From Haemonchus contortus (taxonomy: Eukaryota; Nematoda; Chromadorea; Rhabditida; Trichostrongylidae), in NCBI GenBank assembly GCA_000469685.2, contig LS997567.1, positions 19,015,204-19,079,203 of the forward strand: DNA of 64,000 nucleotides, written 5' to 3'. The position numbers and the translations under genes are program-made. Shown here in pieces: positions 22,131-33,007 of the stretch; positions within the stretch are counted from its first letter, which is position 1; each line of letters starts with the position of its first letter. Below the pieces are notes generated by a model. It searched no databases, was not told the origin of the DNA, and saw nothing but the letters and a program-made list of their open reading frames with translations.

Positions 22131-23279
22131 CCTCAGACGGGATTCGTAAACGCTCCAAGACTTGATCTCTTATTTTAGTTATAGGATAAATCACGGTACA
22201 GCATTAATAGTATTTTTACTGCCAGCAATGAACAGAGATTTCGGAGATGAACGAGGATTCGGAGAAGCGGGATACGCTGTCGTTTTCGAGTAACTTGAAC
22301 CTGCCCCCACTCGGCTTCGATTGATCCAGGTTTCAATGAAGGCAGAAAATCATCAATTGCTGCTGATAAACCAGAATTTGAGGGAGATTATACTTTTGAT
22401 CCTCATCGTAGCTTCCATCTTGAACGGTTGTAGTTGTTCGATTCTCTGCTTTTAATCTACTTGCCCGTCTTTGGATTGGTTGTTTATCGTCTATGCTTCT
22501 ACCAGACGGCTACGTCCGCTATTGCGTGCGCAGGGGACTCCAGTCATAAGGGACGGAACCACATGGGCTTCTGATTTTCATTACACAATATTATCATATT
22601 AACTTCTTCCCTGACACTTCCGTAGCCGCAGTCATTATTTTGTCTAATGGGAAGCATGGAATTTTTCGCTAGATCACGAAAATTCGGACTGACCGGCAAG
22701 CAGTTCAAGAAGGGTGTTTGATGTGTGATAGGGAGGTTCGTCCAGCTCGGCTGGAGTATTAGCATGGCATACATAACACTTGATTTTGAAACATGTAATT
22801 TATCAAAGCACTACTTCTGTATACACAAGATTTTCGACGGGGATTAATCATAACTTCAGCCTTTTCTGATCTTAATTAACAAATATTTCGGTTTGGGCTG
22901 TGTGAAGACTGGCCATGAAGAACCTCCGACGTATCCTAATCAAATATTTCTGCAGTCCATGTAGTCAAAGTCGAAGGAACTCTGTGTAGTCTAGGCTGTG
23001 TGTGGCCATGAATACTAACTTTGAAAAAACAGCCCATTTGCGTAGTTATAGGGATTTACACGTCTCTACAGGGTATGCACCTGTGTGGCCTGGGCAATTG
23101 TAGAATGTATTTTATGAGGTCTAAAGTTAATGTAGTGCATTTGCTCTTGCGTAGAAGGGACTATGTGTGTAGAACCATGGACACTAACTTTTAGAAAATT
23201 TTGAGCCTAACTTTCTAAAGAGTTCAGTGGTATCTCCTACTCGCCCACCTACATGGTCAGGGTTAGCGTGAAGGGCAGA
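22131..23279. other. No feature recognised
   Basis: No coding, RNA or repeat structure that I can support. Confidence 0.3.
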
Positions 23280-24235
23280 TGCATAAATTTTTGATCTTAA
23301 CCCCTCTTTGCAAACCCCATCCACTTCAGACTTCGAAGCACATTACTTTTACTACCTCTGGACACCTCTTGCGTTCTGAACCCATCTTAAGAGGCTTACT
23401 AATTTTGATGTAATCCGCGCCCACTTCAGCGCCAATCCCGCCTTTATGTGGGAACTGATCACATCTGTTCTTTTACACCTTACCAATTTCTTCCCGCGTC
23501 TCGCAACGTTCCTGAAAAGAGTTATAAACTTTTAATCGAAGCTCCGAACACTTTGGTGCCAACTCCGTCCACTTGTGGGATTTGACCCCACTTGTTCTCT
23601 TACACCTTAACACATTTTTCCGCATCCCAGGACGTTTCTGAACAGATTAATAAGTTTTTGATCCAACCCCCGCCTACTTCGGTGCCAACCCCGCCCACTT
23701 CGGGGATTTGGCCACATTTGTTCGATTACCTCTAACCACGTTTTTCCGCTCTCTAGAGCGTTTCTGAACGAAGTTACAGTCATTTTTGAAAAGAAGCTTC
23801 CACCTTAACGCACGCCCCGCCCATCGTGAGCGAGGTTTCTCTATGCTTACGCATGCCCAGCACGCATAATGCCTTGCTTACTCTTTTTATTTTTTATCCT
23901 GGCCTCGATGCTTTCGCTATATCGAGTTATGAATCTCTGTGGAAAGTACCGCCTACTGCGAGAACGCTCCAACCACCGCTGGTAAGTTTCCTTTATTTTG
24001 ATTGTCAACCCATTCCTCACCTTTGCACATTTTTTCCCGGCGTCTGGTTTGTTATGAGACCCTATGAGAAGAATTTGCCCATGACCCCGCCCAATTCCGG
24101 CGCATGCCCCGCCCCTTGGGGGAGGAGCTCCGTTAGGCTCACATGTGCTCTGTTGCACTTACCCTATGCTCAACGCATTCCAAACTTGACCCAACTTTTC
24201 CACGTGCTTCTTCAGGTTATATCGAATTTCCGTAC
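23280..24235. repeat. Degenerate tandem repeat rich in CCCGCCCACTTC
   Basis: About four units of 120-130 bp (marked by TTTTGATsyAA...CCCGCCyACTTCGGTGCC near 23286, 23401, 23531 and 23652), each followed by TTCTTTTACACCTTAmC and by TTCCGC...CGTTTCTGAA. The unit gives way to related GC-rich sequence (GACCCCGCCCAATTCCGG, about 24080) that runs into a CAGA microsatellite. Confidence 0.6.
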
Positions 24236-24241
24236 AAACAA

Positions 24242-24311
<70 letters not shown>

Positions 24312-24330
24312 GCGCTTTATACGAGGGTTG
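24236..24330. repeat. (CAGA)n microsatellite and conserved repeat 3' end
   Basis: AAACAAACAAA then about 17 CAGA units, ending GACGCGCTTTATACGAGG. The same termination (AAACAGACAGAC...GACGCGAGCGCTTCATATAAA) recurs at 28205-28260 and, shortened, at 28420-28455. The microsatellite is therefore the tail of a repeat family, and the QTDR frames across it are artefacts. Confidence 0.8.
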
Positions 24331-24432
24331 CCTTTATATTTCTGGATTGAGCGACCCTAGTATGCAATTTGGCAACTGACAGCTCTATCGTAAAGTTCGG
24401 CTCTTATTGAGGTCATACTTACTCAGAACGTT

Positions 24433-24747
24433 TTGACATATGAGCGCTCTTTGTGGCTTCCTGACTATGCTAAAGTTATTCTGGATGCGGTCAAGGACGC
24501 CAGGGATCAATTGTTGGCGGTCAATGAATGGTCCGTTAATTTATCGAATGAGAGCGAAAAACTCAAGAAGGAAAATGCTAAACTCAAGAAACTCTTAGGA
24601 AGTAAAGAATCCCAATCAGGTTCCAAGGCACTTCCTCCTGTTTTTTCCCCTCATACTTCTGACTTGAAAGCAATTGAGAGACCAATTTTCGTTCCATCAT
24701 CATTTCGGGAATTTCTGAATTTTCCTCCGTATCATAGGTTAGGTTAG
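24433..24747 (+). pseudogene. LINE 2 ORF1-like coiled-coil fragment
   Basis: A 104-aa frame with a short heptad-type segment (LSNESEKLKKENAKLKKLLG at about residues 36-55), followed by a Ser/Pro-rich part. Coiled coils are common in LINE ORF1 proteins and it lies just ahead of the endonuclease. No RRM or zinc knuckle is seen, so assignment rests mainly on position. Confidence 0.45.
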
Positions 24748-25099
24748 GTTGATAGGGCTTATCGTGACTCAAACGCAGTGAATTCAGTGCTCAATCATAT
24801 TGATGTTCAATCCACTGTGTGTCGTCTTGGTAAACTGATAATACTCGACCGCGACTTGCAAAAGTAGTTTTACCTACTTCTACATTCCAAAATACTGCTC
24901 TTCAGCGTGCTTCTCCTTTGCTCGTTCTTTCTTGAAGGGATCTTTATCCGATCCTCTCTCCCCAAAGAACAAGGAATACCTATCTTTCAAGCGCGTTTGG
25001 CCAACTTAAACAATTTTGCTCACCATCAGTCTAATCACTTTAATAATGAGCCTACTCAGATAAATTCTCCTAATTCAATATCTAGTGGAAATATCTCTG

Positions 25100-26048
25100 A
25101 AAACGCTTAAAATGTCCTCGACCGTTAGGATTTTGTTGAAATATTTCTGTGCCAACATCCGTTCATTGGTGAAAACTCTGATGCTTTGACGGCTTATCTT
25201 TATAAGGAAAACTGCGACCTTGTAATTCTTACTGAAACATGGTTGAATTCTAAGCATGATGTTGCCCCGCTATCAAATATTGCTGCTCCACACTATGCAT
25301 GTTTCAGAACTGATAGAAATTCAAGAAGGGAGGAGGAGTTGCCATATTAGTAAAGCCTCTGCATTCTACAACGGTTGTTCTAAGTGAATCTATCCGAAAC
25401 TCTGATGAAATTTTGGTTTGTGACTTAGTTTTCCACTTCGATGAAATAAGATTAATTGCTGTTTATAGAGCACCTGATTGTTCCTCTTTCTACAGCAACC
25501 AGCTTCTCAAGGCCCTCAGTGATCTATGTTCTTCCAATAAGCCCAGTGTTATTGCTAGAAATTTCAATCTGCCTCAAATTACTCGGTCTCCTCGTGTTGA
25601 AAGCAGTGATTGTGTCGGAACTAAGTTTACTGAATGCTTTGCTGATCATGGTTTTATCTCTTCCCCCCTTGGATTGGATTCTTTCCTTGATTTATTATTA
25701 TGCAGCAACTCATCCTTACGATACTCAGTTTTTAAGGTGTCTCCCATTGGAAGCAGTGATCGCTCTGGTATTGAATTTCTCTTATCACTTTCTAGACACG
25801 CCCCTGTACAAAGGTGGTGTAGAGACTTTGTTAGAGCTGATTTTTGTGCTAAGCGTAATTATCTAAATAATGTTGACTGGCTAGGTTCCTTCAGAAGTGC
25901 GAACGGAGTGGGTGCTGAATCTGAAATGTTTCTTGCTATCATACACCATGCGATGGATCTCTTCATACCTTTCAAAAGGATCCCTTCATCAATGTCTAAG
26001 TTACCCCCATATCTTATATCATTGTGTAACAGAAGGGATCAGCTTTGA
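25100..26048 (+). pseudogene. LINE 2 APE-type endonuclease, catalytically dead
   Basis: Starts in one frame near 25128 (CANIRSLV, then the catalytic Glu in VILTETWLN) and continues in 25413-26048 (VYRAPDCSSF). The GDxN motif has decayed to IARNFNLP and the SDH motif to GSSDRSGI, so two catalytic positions are lost, besides at least one frameshift near 25325-25345. Confidence 0.75.
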
Positions 26049-26057
26049 AAACCAGCC

Positions 26058-27011
26058 GTGAATACGCAATTACCTTCGGAATGGAATAGCTATCATTTAT
26101 TTGATATAAAATATACTAAAAAGCTCAGAAAATACAATGCTTATGTTGAGACCAAAATGTTATCCAAAGGTGGGGTCAAAGGTTTTTACTCAATCCTGAA
26201 TTTGATGCTTTCAGATAAGACATGCAACGCTACGTTATGCAAGGATTCAGTAAGTGCAGTAACTGGTGAAAACAAGGTTGAGATGTTAGCTGATAATTCC
26301 GAAGAAGCCTTTGCTTCATTTTGCCCTGTAGTGGAACTTTTGTTGTATCCTAGTAGTGATTGCACTGATCCTGCTCCTTGGTTTTTTGAAGAAGATACTG
26401 TTGCGATGCTGCTCGAGTAGGCATCATCGGCCTCAAATAATCCTGATAGAGTACCATATTTGATTGCTAAGCAATGTATTCATGAAATCACTGGTGCTCT
26501 TGAGTTTATTAGTTTCATCAACAGTGATGTGCCAAGTAGATGGAAACATACTATTATCATTACGCTGCCCAAGAAAGAACCACTATTTCATCCTGGAAGC
26601 TATAGACCTGTACGCTTGACCTCTATTTTTGCCAGGGTCTTTGAGAAAATCCTCAAGAAATACATAGTTTCTCATCTTAATAAGTTTGGTATAATTCCAA
26701 GTTCTCTTCATGGTTTTTGTAAAGGTAGATCCACAGAGACTTCGTTACTGTATTGTCTCAGTGACTGGACACCGTCTTTGAATCGGGAGAAGAACGTGGA
26801 TGTAGTTTATATTGATTTCCAAAAGGCATGTGATAGAGTTTCGTATTGGTTTGAAAACTGGAGCACCTCGGTTTCCTTCCTCTTCTGAGGAATTAGATAA
26901 AAGAATTTCTGTATAACAGAACATTCCATGTTTTAGTGAAGGACTTTTAATCGTCTGTTCGTACTGTAAAATCAGGAGTGCGTCAAGGTGTGGCACTTTC
27001 CGTTTTTTAAC
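26058..27011 (+). pseudogene. LINE 2 reverse transcriptase, N-terminal half
   Basis: Frames 26058-26420 and 26460-26888 carry the RT approach and palm motifs: LPKKEPLFHPGSYRPVRLTS, HGFCKGRSTETSL, and VDVVYIDFQKACDRV (first catalytic Asp, with F-to-C change in the following AFD). The next block (SGV-QGV) is visible in another frame near 26970. The catalytic YADD and thumb lie beyond the insertions, at 31.8 kb. Confidence 0.8.
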
Positions 27012-27249
27012 GCCAGTTGGGCTACGCACGCTAATGCGTGCACCACATGCCCACCGCCGCTTACCTACGACTTGTTAGAGGACCAACATGAACAGCATCG
27101 GTTGACTTCCCATTTCACAACTGTTTCCATATCGCGCTCACGTGACATTCACGCTCTTCGACGTGCCTACGTGATGTTGGAAGGACGCACAGACGGGCAT
27201 ACAAAGAGACACACAAAATTACTGCTTCATTTATAGAGACAGTCGTACC

Positions 27250-27485
27250 GTCCGGCTGACGCCGGGCTTCCCTTCTTCTTATGGAAAGTCGTGATAACCG
27301 GCAAAGTGCGCACTCCTTCTTCGGATCGAATGATACTTTTCGTAACATGAAGTTCGATAGAGGAACGATAGGGCATGCAAACGATATTCACAATGTGCCG
27401 ATGCCTATGCCTTTGATTAGAATCTATCTGTCTCGATCTGTCGCTGTTGAAGTTAAAAATAATGACCCATTGAAGGTTTAACTGT
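27250..27485. repeat. Dispersed repeat, CCGGCTGACGCCGG family, copy 2
   Basis: Best copy of the family, beginning CCGGCTGACGCCGGGCTTC and ending near AATGACCCATTGAAGGTT. Shares ordered blocks with 12150-12430 and a shorter piece with 2510-2730. The initial palindrome would form a GC hairpin at the element's edge. Confidence 0.6.
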
Positions 27486-27929
27486 TAGGCATTCAAAGCC
27501 TTGAATGATACTCATAAAGTCATAGTTGCCGAGTCATAATAATACCATTATCAATTTTTTCATAAATGTGGCTCCGTTTCTCTACGGACACATCATTAAA
27601 TGAGAATCCAAGATTGTTAGCGGTCGGATAAAATTTGAAGTGAATGATATCAAAGCAGAGAGAAACCGTGATTCTTCATTGAATCGCAAACCTCGCTGAT
27701 AGCGGTCGTAAGCAAGAAGTGAACCAAATTTCATAATCGGTCCCTATCAATGATTAACCCTTCTTGTCGAATGAAACATAACAAAGAATCAAAGCTAGAT
27801 GGTAAAAAACAAAGGCGCTAGGATTCAATTGGTGATTAGATCTTGTTCTCTATGGCCTCCTCTATCGTCATTGTTCTCATACCGTCCCTTCTACTCCTGT
27901 TGATTTTGCTCTACAATTCCACGGGATCA

Positions 27930-28470
27930 AGAGTTATGGATTTTCGCTCAGACATCTATTTCGCACGAATCCCGCCCTCAGTGGGTGGAGTCCGGTCCTA
28001 TTACCCACCATAAGCGTTCCCATCGTGCCGCCTGTACCCCTGCCAATTTTGAACGACTTAGGGCCAAACAGACGATTTTGGCGCAAACCCCGCCCCCTGT
28101 GGCCTGGTCCTGCCATCCACCAACTGTGTTCGCATCCTGCCGCCTGTGCACCTACCAAATTTGAACATCCTAGGTCCACAGGGACTGGAGTCATGAAATT
28201 CCGTGCAAACAGACAGACGGACGGAGGGAGAGACAGACGCGAGCGCTTCATATAAAGTAAGGAAGTTTTGCCCTTTACGTCACCCAATCCTGTGCATGTT
28301 CCACCCTTGAAGGAGGAGCTTCGCTGAGCTCAAATGTGTTATTGTCTCGCCCTGTGCCCAACCCATCCCAAACTTGACCCGACTTATTCAGGTGCTTCCT
28401 AAGGTAATATCGAATCTCTGTACAATTGAACGATCAAACAAACAATTAGACGCAAGCGCTTCACATATGG
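27930..28470. repeat. Dispersed repeat with CAGACAGACGG tail, two copies
   Basis: Contains CCGCCTGTACCCCTGCCAAT, GAACGACTTAGGGCCA and a second near-duplicate (CCGCCTGTGCACCTACCAAA), then GTGCAAACAGACAGACGG and GACGCGAGCGCTTCATATAAA. A second, shorter copy ends at 28455 (AACAATTAGACGCAAGCGCTTC). Confidence 0.55.
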
Positions 28471-28804
28471 TGAGCTGCCGTAAAGATTTCGCTAAGGTTC
28501 CTAATTGGAAAACCTCCATCTGGACACTGAAGTATTGTGAAGTGGATAGTTCTTTGGAGTGCGCATCTGTGAGCGAAATTCACATTTGAAATCAGAAATC
28601 TCGATTAGATTAGGTTTCCATGGATTTCTATGGGTTTCCGATTACGTTTCTATGGAAAATCATGCGTCTAGTCTTGGGACTAGGTTAAATGCCGAAGGTA
28701 TTTTCGGTAAAAAACCTTCGTGAGCAAAAAGTTTTTTACCCACGGAGCATAACCTCTTTCCTCTCTCGGTTGGCTGCGAATGGATAGATGAATCGTCGGA
28801 ATCG

Positions 28805-29135
28805 TCGATGAAAATGTAGTTGGGGGGGGGGGTGCGGCCGCCTTTTTGCGCTCCACGTCTCTGACACGGGCGCAGAGTGCATAGAGATCGCAGAGATGGG
28901 TTCTTCCTCTTTTAAAAGTAGGGGAGGAGCTCCGGGGTGGGAGAGATTATTATCCCGTGCAAAAAGCTGGGATGGGGTGAAAATCAAACATCCAATTGGT
29001 TCACCCAACCCGGAGCTCCTTCTCTAACTTTTAGAAGGGAAGGAGCTCCGGGATGGGTGAGATGATTAGATGGCGTGAGAATTGAAGAGACGCAGAGCAC
29101 AGAAGTGCCTGGCACCCCAACTACATTTTCGTCCG
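28805..29135. mobile_element. Small foldback MITE
   Basis: GATGAAAATGTAGTTGGGG at the left end is matched inverted at the right end (CCCCAACTACATTTTCGTC). Inside, GGAGCTCCGGGGTGGG occurs, is inverted (AACCCGGAGCTCC) and is repeated again. About 330 bp, no coding capacity. Confidence 0.55.
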
Positions 29136-29548
29136 TAGGGGTGTAGCGCGACGGTAAACAGTCAGAAGAACGTTTGGTGTATAAGAATTAGGTGATATTC
29201 CCCAATTTGAACGATCTGATGCCGTTTTGTGGTTAATGATCTCGTGACACTATTAGGTGATCCTGGAATGGTTTCCATTATAACCTCCTCTGGTTCCCAG
29301 GGAATTTGATTGTCCTGCGTCGAAGGAGGCGAGTTGTGATTTTCAGTCTATGACGTCATAAAATGACTGGATATTGATTACTGGATCGATATAAACAGCA
29401 ACGATTGGGTTTCTAGTTTATATTACTTCCTTACAGCCTAGCTTACATGACGTCTCACGTGAATTCTCATCGTGCCAACGTGACTTCGAGAGGACACGCA
29501 AACGGCATACAAGCAGACACGCAACGTTAGCCCTTTATATATAGAGGG

Positions 29549-29592
29549 TATTTACTTTAGACGTTCCTTGGTTTCTCAAGGACCTTGATGTT
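29549..29592 (+). mobile_element. LINE 2, short middle segment
   Basis: TATTTACTTTAGACGTTCC and CTTGGTTTCTCAAG match LINE 3 at about 38115-38150, between the RT SPV and YADD motifs. It ends with GACCTTGATGTT, one copy of the Penelope target duplication. Confidence 0.7.
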
Positions 29593-29604
29593 ACCTTAGT
29601 ACCT

Positions 29605-30995
29605 TTTCCTTGCGCATACCGCAAACCTCAAGAGCTGCATGCTCTTGTAGACACCAAATTCCGTCTTCTAGCTACATCTGTCTACAGAGTAGTACGGCAG
29701 TTCGCAGACAGACATCCTTATTTCAACCTAACACCGCCACAAAGGCTAGGCTTCAAAGAATTACGGAATCGAATAGAGGCCGGGGAGATACGCTTGTCTG
29801 TCAATGATAAGGAGGGGAGTTTGTTGTTATCCCACAAGTTCTTGATAAGGCTCTAACACTTCTACATTTACAGGAGACAACACTATATTGCAGATCAACA
29901 GAAAAAGAGTATACCAAACAGTACAGAAAACTGAACAAGGTCTGGTGTAGCGTGGCGAAGGTTGCCGGTCTAAAGAACTCTACGATCAATCGCTTGAAGA
30001 GTGATCTGCCACTGTGTCCTGTACTGTATACCCTTATCAAAACTCATAAGCTTACCGCTGCAGACCTGAGCTCTAACGACCCAGCAGTGTTCAAGGTAAG
30101 ACCCATTATCAGCAGCGTCGGGGGACCCACAGATAAAATTTCATGGTTTCTCAATACTATAGTCCGACAAATCCTTCAGTACATACCTGCCCACCTGACA
30201 AATACGAATATGCTCCTCGAAAAACTATTGAATGCAGACCTCCAAGAGAACGTTGTGATTGAATCATTTGATGTTACGTCTTTGTACACAAATGTATCGA
30301 ATGAAGCTGCCTTGGAGGCAACATTCGGATTGCTGAGTGAGCACGAAAGCTCTCTCAATTTGAATTGCTCGTTTTTCAGGTGGTCGGGTGACTACTATAG
30401 ACAAATGAGGGGTTTTGGCTATGGGCCAACGGCTGGCACCTGTGCTGGCAATAGCATATATGTCAAAAATTGAGAAACCTATACTAGACCGCAGACCAGT
30501 TCTCTATAGTCGCTATATTGACGACTGCCTAATCATATGTCCCAATCAAGAAGAGATGGACATATGCTTTGACATCCTTAACAATCGGGCAGATCAAATC
30601 AAATTTACACGGGAAAGGCCTAGAGAGAACTGGTTACCATCCCTCAATATCCAGATTCAGCTAGCGAGGGGAACAGTACGGACCAAATGGCACAGGAAGC
30701 CTAGCTGTAAGAATATTCTCATTCATTACCGCTCGGCTCACCCCATAAGAACAAAGCAATCTGTCATCAGCAATATGTTCAGAGTAGCCAGTAAAGTCTT
30801 CTCTGATACGGATCTCAAGACAGAATCGCTGGTCACAGCTCGAAGGATTGCGGTCTCTAATGGGTATCCTAACCGCTGCAAAGGGTCACAACGTGGGGGA
30901 CATTTCCCACCTCGTAGAATTTATGAACGAGCACCGGTCAATAAGGTGACGTTTTGCCTACCGTTCATTTCCGACGAGATGAGCAGAGCAATGTA
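29605..30995 (+). pseudogene. Penelope-type reverse transcriptase
   Basis: Read in several frames. An N-terminal part (LGFKELRNRIEAGEIRLSV) lies at about 29740-29810. Frame 29952-30473 has LPLCPVLYTLIKTHK, RPIISSVGGPTDKISWFL and SFDVTSLYTNV (first catalytic Asp). Frame 30415-31002 has GQRLAPVLAIAYM, SRYIDDCLII (catalytic YIDD) and the thumb motif PSLNIQI. These are hallmarks of Penelope-like RTs, which are related to telomerase. It breaks at the fingers/palm overlap near 30440. Confidence 0.85.
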
Positions 30996-31483
30996 TGACT
31001 AGGTGTGATCTGAAGGAAGAGGTCATGGTTGTGGAAATACCCCCAAGAAAACTTTGTCGACAACTGGTCCGCAATCGCCTATACTACATCTTGTGTGACA
31101 CACCAGATTGCCTTGTGTGTCCTTTCAATCGACAGGGTGATTGCATGAGAACAGGAGTGATTTACGAAATTTGTTGCCAGGCCTGTGGTGCTGAATATAT
31201 TGGTGAAACAGGGCGCCCCCTTCGTACTCGAATCAAAGAACACCTGGAGGGGCTAAGAAAGTCTCGCACCCAAACACCACTGGAAATGCATCGGGTTGTG
31301 TGCCACGATGGTAACGAACTAACAATTTCAGTAACCGTCTTGGCACTAGAAACGGAGACTATCGCGCGGAAAGCACTTGAGGCGTGTTGGATTGCAGCTA
31401 GAGACCCACAAATTAACCGGAAGGAAGAGCGTATGGCCGTAACCCGTGACCTCGCGCCCTTTCTCGACCTCTGCGAATTTTGA
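30995..31483 (+). pseudogene. Penelope GIY-YIG endonuclease domain
   Basis: The 162-aa frame continues from the RT after a small frameshift. Cys pairs (CDTPDCLVC at about 34-42, CCQAC at 60-64) precede and enter the domain, as in Penelope endonucleases. GVIYEI is the GIY strand, and AEYIGETGRPLRTRIKEH the YIG strand with its Arg. The helix with the catalytic Glu is ALEACWI and the final Asn is in INRKEE. The domain itself appears intact and makes the nick used to prime reverse transcription. Confidence 0.85.
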
Positions 31484-31685
31484 GATTACGGTGAGGTCAG
31501 AAAGGAGGAAGGTTTGCTCATTGTACGCATTCTATAAACACCGTGTGGTCGATCTAACGCTTCGGCGATTTAGATCAGGGTAAGCCTCTTGTATACCGGG
31601 TTCGGGGGGTCTCTAGTCTAAAGAACTGTCTTTGGTTTATCTTGCCTTATTGTAGAGTCAGTCTCAATGGTTTTTCGACTTTTTA

Positions 31686-31721
31686 GGCTCTGACGAAGGC
31701 GAACTCGCCGAAACGTTAGCC
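31686..31721 (+). ncRNA. Hammerhead-ribozyme-like motif in Penelope 3' end
   Basis: Helix I GGCT (31686-31689) pairs with AGCC (31718-31721). The core CTGACGA (31690-31696) is followed by one extra A, helix II GGCG-AACT-CGCC, GAAA (31710-31713), then C and GTT ahead of the predicted cleavage point. Helix III is essentially missing. Small hammerhead variants of this kind are known from Penelope-like elements, where they act as dimers (recalled literature). Activity here is untested. Confidence 0.6.
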
Positions 31722-31778
31722 CTATAAAGTTTAGAATCTTGGAAAGGCTGAAGCAAATAAATACATATCGGTGAAAAA

Positions 31779-32684
31779 GACCTTGATGTTGTTTGCAGCC
31801 TTTACGCAGATGACATAAAAATCTATTAAGAGGTCTCTGGAGTTTGTGCTGATATAAGTCTCCAGAAAGCAATTGATAAAGTAGTTGAGTGGTCTGTAAT
31901 GGATCAACATTCACTTTCCATACAGAAAACACAAATGTTGTGCCTGAGCAAGCATGCTCGGATTCCTTTATATCGTTTGAGTGACTCAATTCTCAAAGTG
32001 GTGTTAGAAGTCCGTGACCTAAGATTTCATTATGATGGACTATTGACTTTTCTCATCATTATAAGGCATTAGTTTCAAATCCCTCCGTTGAAGTTTCAAC
32101 TTCTTCAAAGTTCTTCGCATCAATGACTCTAATACTTTGCTTAGGGCTTTTAAGGTTTACGTTCGTCCCATTTGGAATGTGGATCTACTGTTTTCGCACC
32201 CTATAATAAAATGACATTTGTACTTTGGAATGAGTACAAAATAGTTTCACTCGTTAACTGATGATTCGATTCGGAGTCATCGTTTAGATTATAAAGAAGT
32301 ATTTGTGGAACTGAACATAATAAGATACTAGGTTTGAAATTTCTTGAATGGAGAAGGAAGAAATTTGATATACTTATGGGACAAAAACGTTGAATGGCAT
32401 GACTATTGAGGATGTTTATGAGTTTTTCCTAGTTGTGTTTTCTAGCTTTCCTCGGTTCCTCAGCTAAGGTTTCAACAATGCCCGCAAAAACCCAAATTAA
32501 GTCGCAGTTTTTTGGTACTAGAGCTATGTCTAGCTTTAATTCTCTTTTACGTCGGAATCTCACCCCCCCCCTCCCCTAGTTATCGTACTTCTAGGAAATC
32601 TATTAATAAGTTGGTTTGACAAAGTTTAGTTTAGTTCAGAAATGGTCAATATTGTCAACTTCTATTTCACATGCTTATGGCATG
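31779..32684 (+). pseudogene. LINE 2, 3' segment with YADD and thumb
   Basis: Resumes at the second target duplication and reads YADDIKIY followed at once by a stop, then LQKAIDKVVEWS, a CLSKHAR block and VRDLRFHYD, all matching LINE 3. Ends near 32684, where an LTR begins; the AAATAAATAAA tail seen in LINE 3 is absent, so the LTR element inserted just short of the LINE end. Confidence 0.8.
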
Positions 32685-33007
32685 TGTCGAGTCATGGGTC
32701 AGCTATGCTGAGTCATGCGTCAGCTCGAGACAGTCGTCAAGGTTCCATCAACTCCGCCGACGCACCTCGTCACCATTTTTTATAATACCGAGGAAGAAAC
32801 CTCAGTATAAAATGAGCCGCCTCATGGAGTCGAGGTCGTCTCTCGGATGTCACCTTAGCCTCCAGGCTAACCCCGGCCCTTTGTCTAGGCTATCACCTGC
32901 CCTCTCGTCCTGCCTTCTCCCTTATGTCCTCCCTTGTTATTCACTTGTATATTAAACATACATAAATACATACTCCTCCATACAGGAGTACTCCTAAATC
33001 CGCTACA
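32685..33007 (+). repeat. LTR of Ty3/Gypsy element A
   Basis: Starts TGTCGAGTCATGGG and is taken to end CCGCTACA; the 55486-55807 copy has the same start and end. A TATA box (TATAAAA, 32806-32812) lies against a short hairpin (GAGG-AAGAAA-CCTC) and a poly(A)-type ATTAAA sits near 32951. The end is uncertain: a possible tRNA primer site (TGGAGGTCCCGGGAAG, 33045) lies 37 bp further on, so the LTR could extend to 33044. Confidence 0.65.

Larger units (their letters stand above)
24433..27011 (+). mobile_element. CR1-like LINE 2, 5' segment
   Basis: Holds ORF1-like, endonuclease and RT parts of a LINE whose RT is almost identical in design to LINE 3 at 37.6-39.1 kb. Alignment to LINE 3 shows that the sequence stops at about 27011, resumes for 44 bp at 29549-29592 and resumes again at 31779-32684. 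The gaps are a repeat block and a Penelope element inserted later. Confidence 0.8.
27012..29548. repeat. Block of non-coding repeats inserted in LINE 2
   Basis: LINE 2 homology stops and resumes exactly around this 2.5-kb block. It contains the CCGGCTGACGCCGGGC-family copy (27250-27485), the GAACGACTTAG/CCTGCCGCCTGTrCC family with its CAGA-type tail (27930-28470), a small foldback (28805-29135), and two related modules ending in GGCATACAAnsAGACACnCAA (about 27200 and 29500). Not one coherent element; no transposase. Confidence 0.6.
29593..31778 (+). mobile_element. Penelope-like retroelement with GIY-YIG endonuclease
   Basis: A 2186-bp insertion in LINE 2 flanked by a 12-bp duplication GACCTTGATGTT (29581-29592 and 31779-31790). 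It encodes a Penelope-type RT followed by a GIY-YIG endonuclease, then a 295-bp 3' tail containing a hammerhead-like fold. It begins inside the coding region without a start codon, so it is 5'-truncated, as expected of target-primed insertion. Stops and frameshifts (about 29820, 30415-30473, 30990-31000) mark an inactive copy. Confidence 0.85.

Noticed and set aside
23826..24379. 174-codon open frame and its neighbour ending in repeated QTDR
   Set aside because: The length comes from the stop-free CAGA tract and GC-rich repeat, not from a coding sequence.
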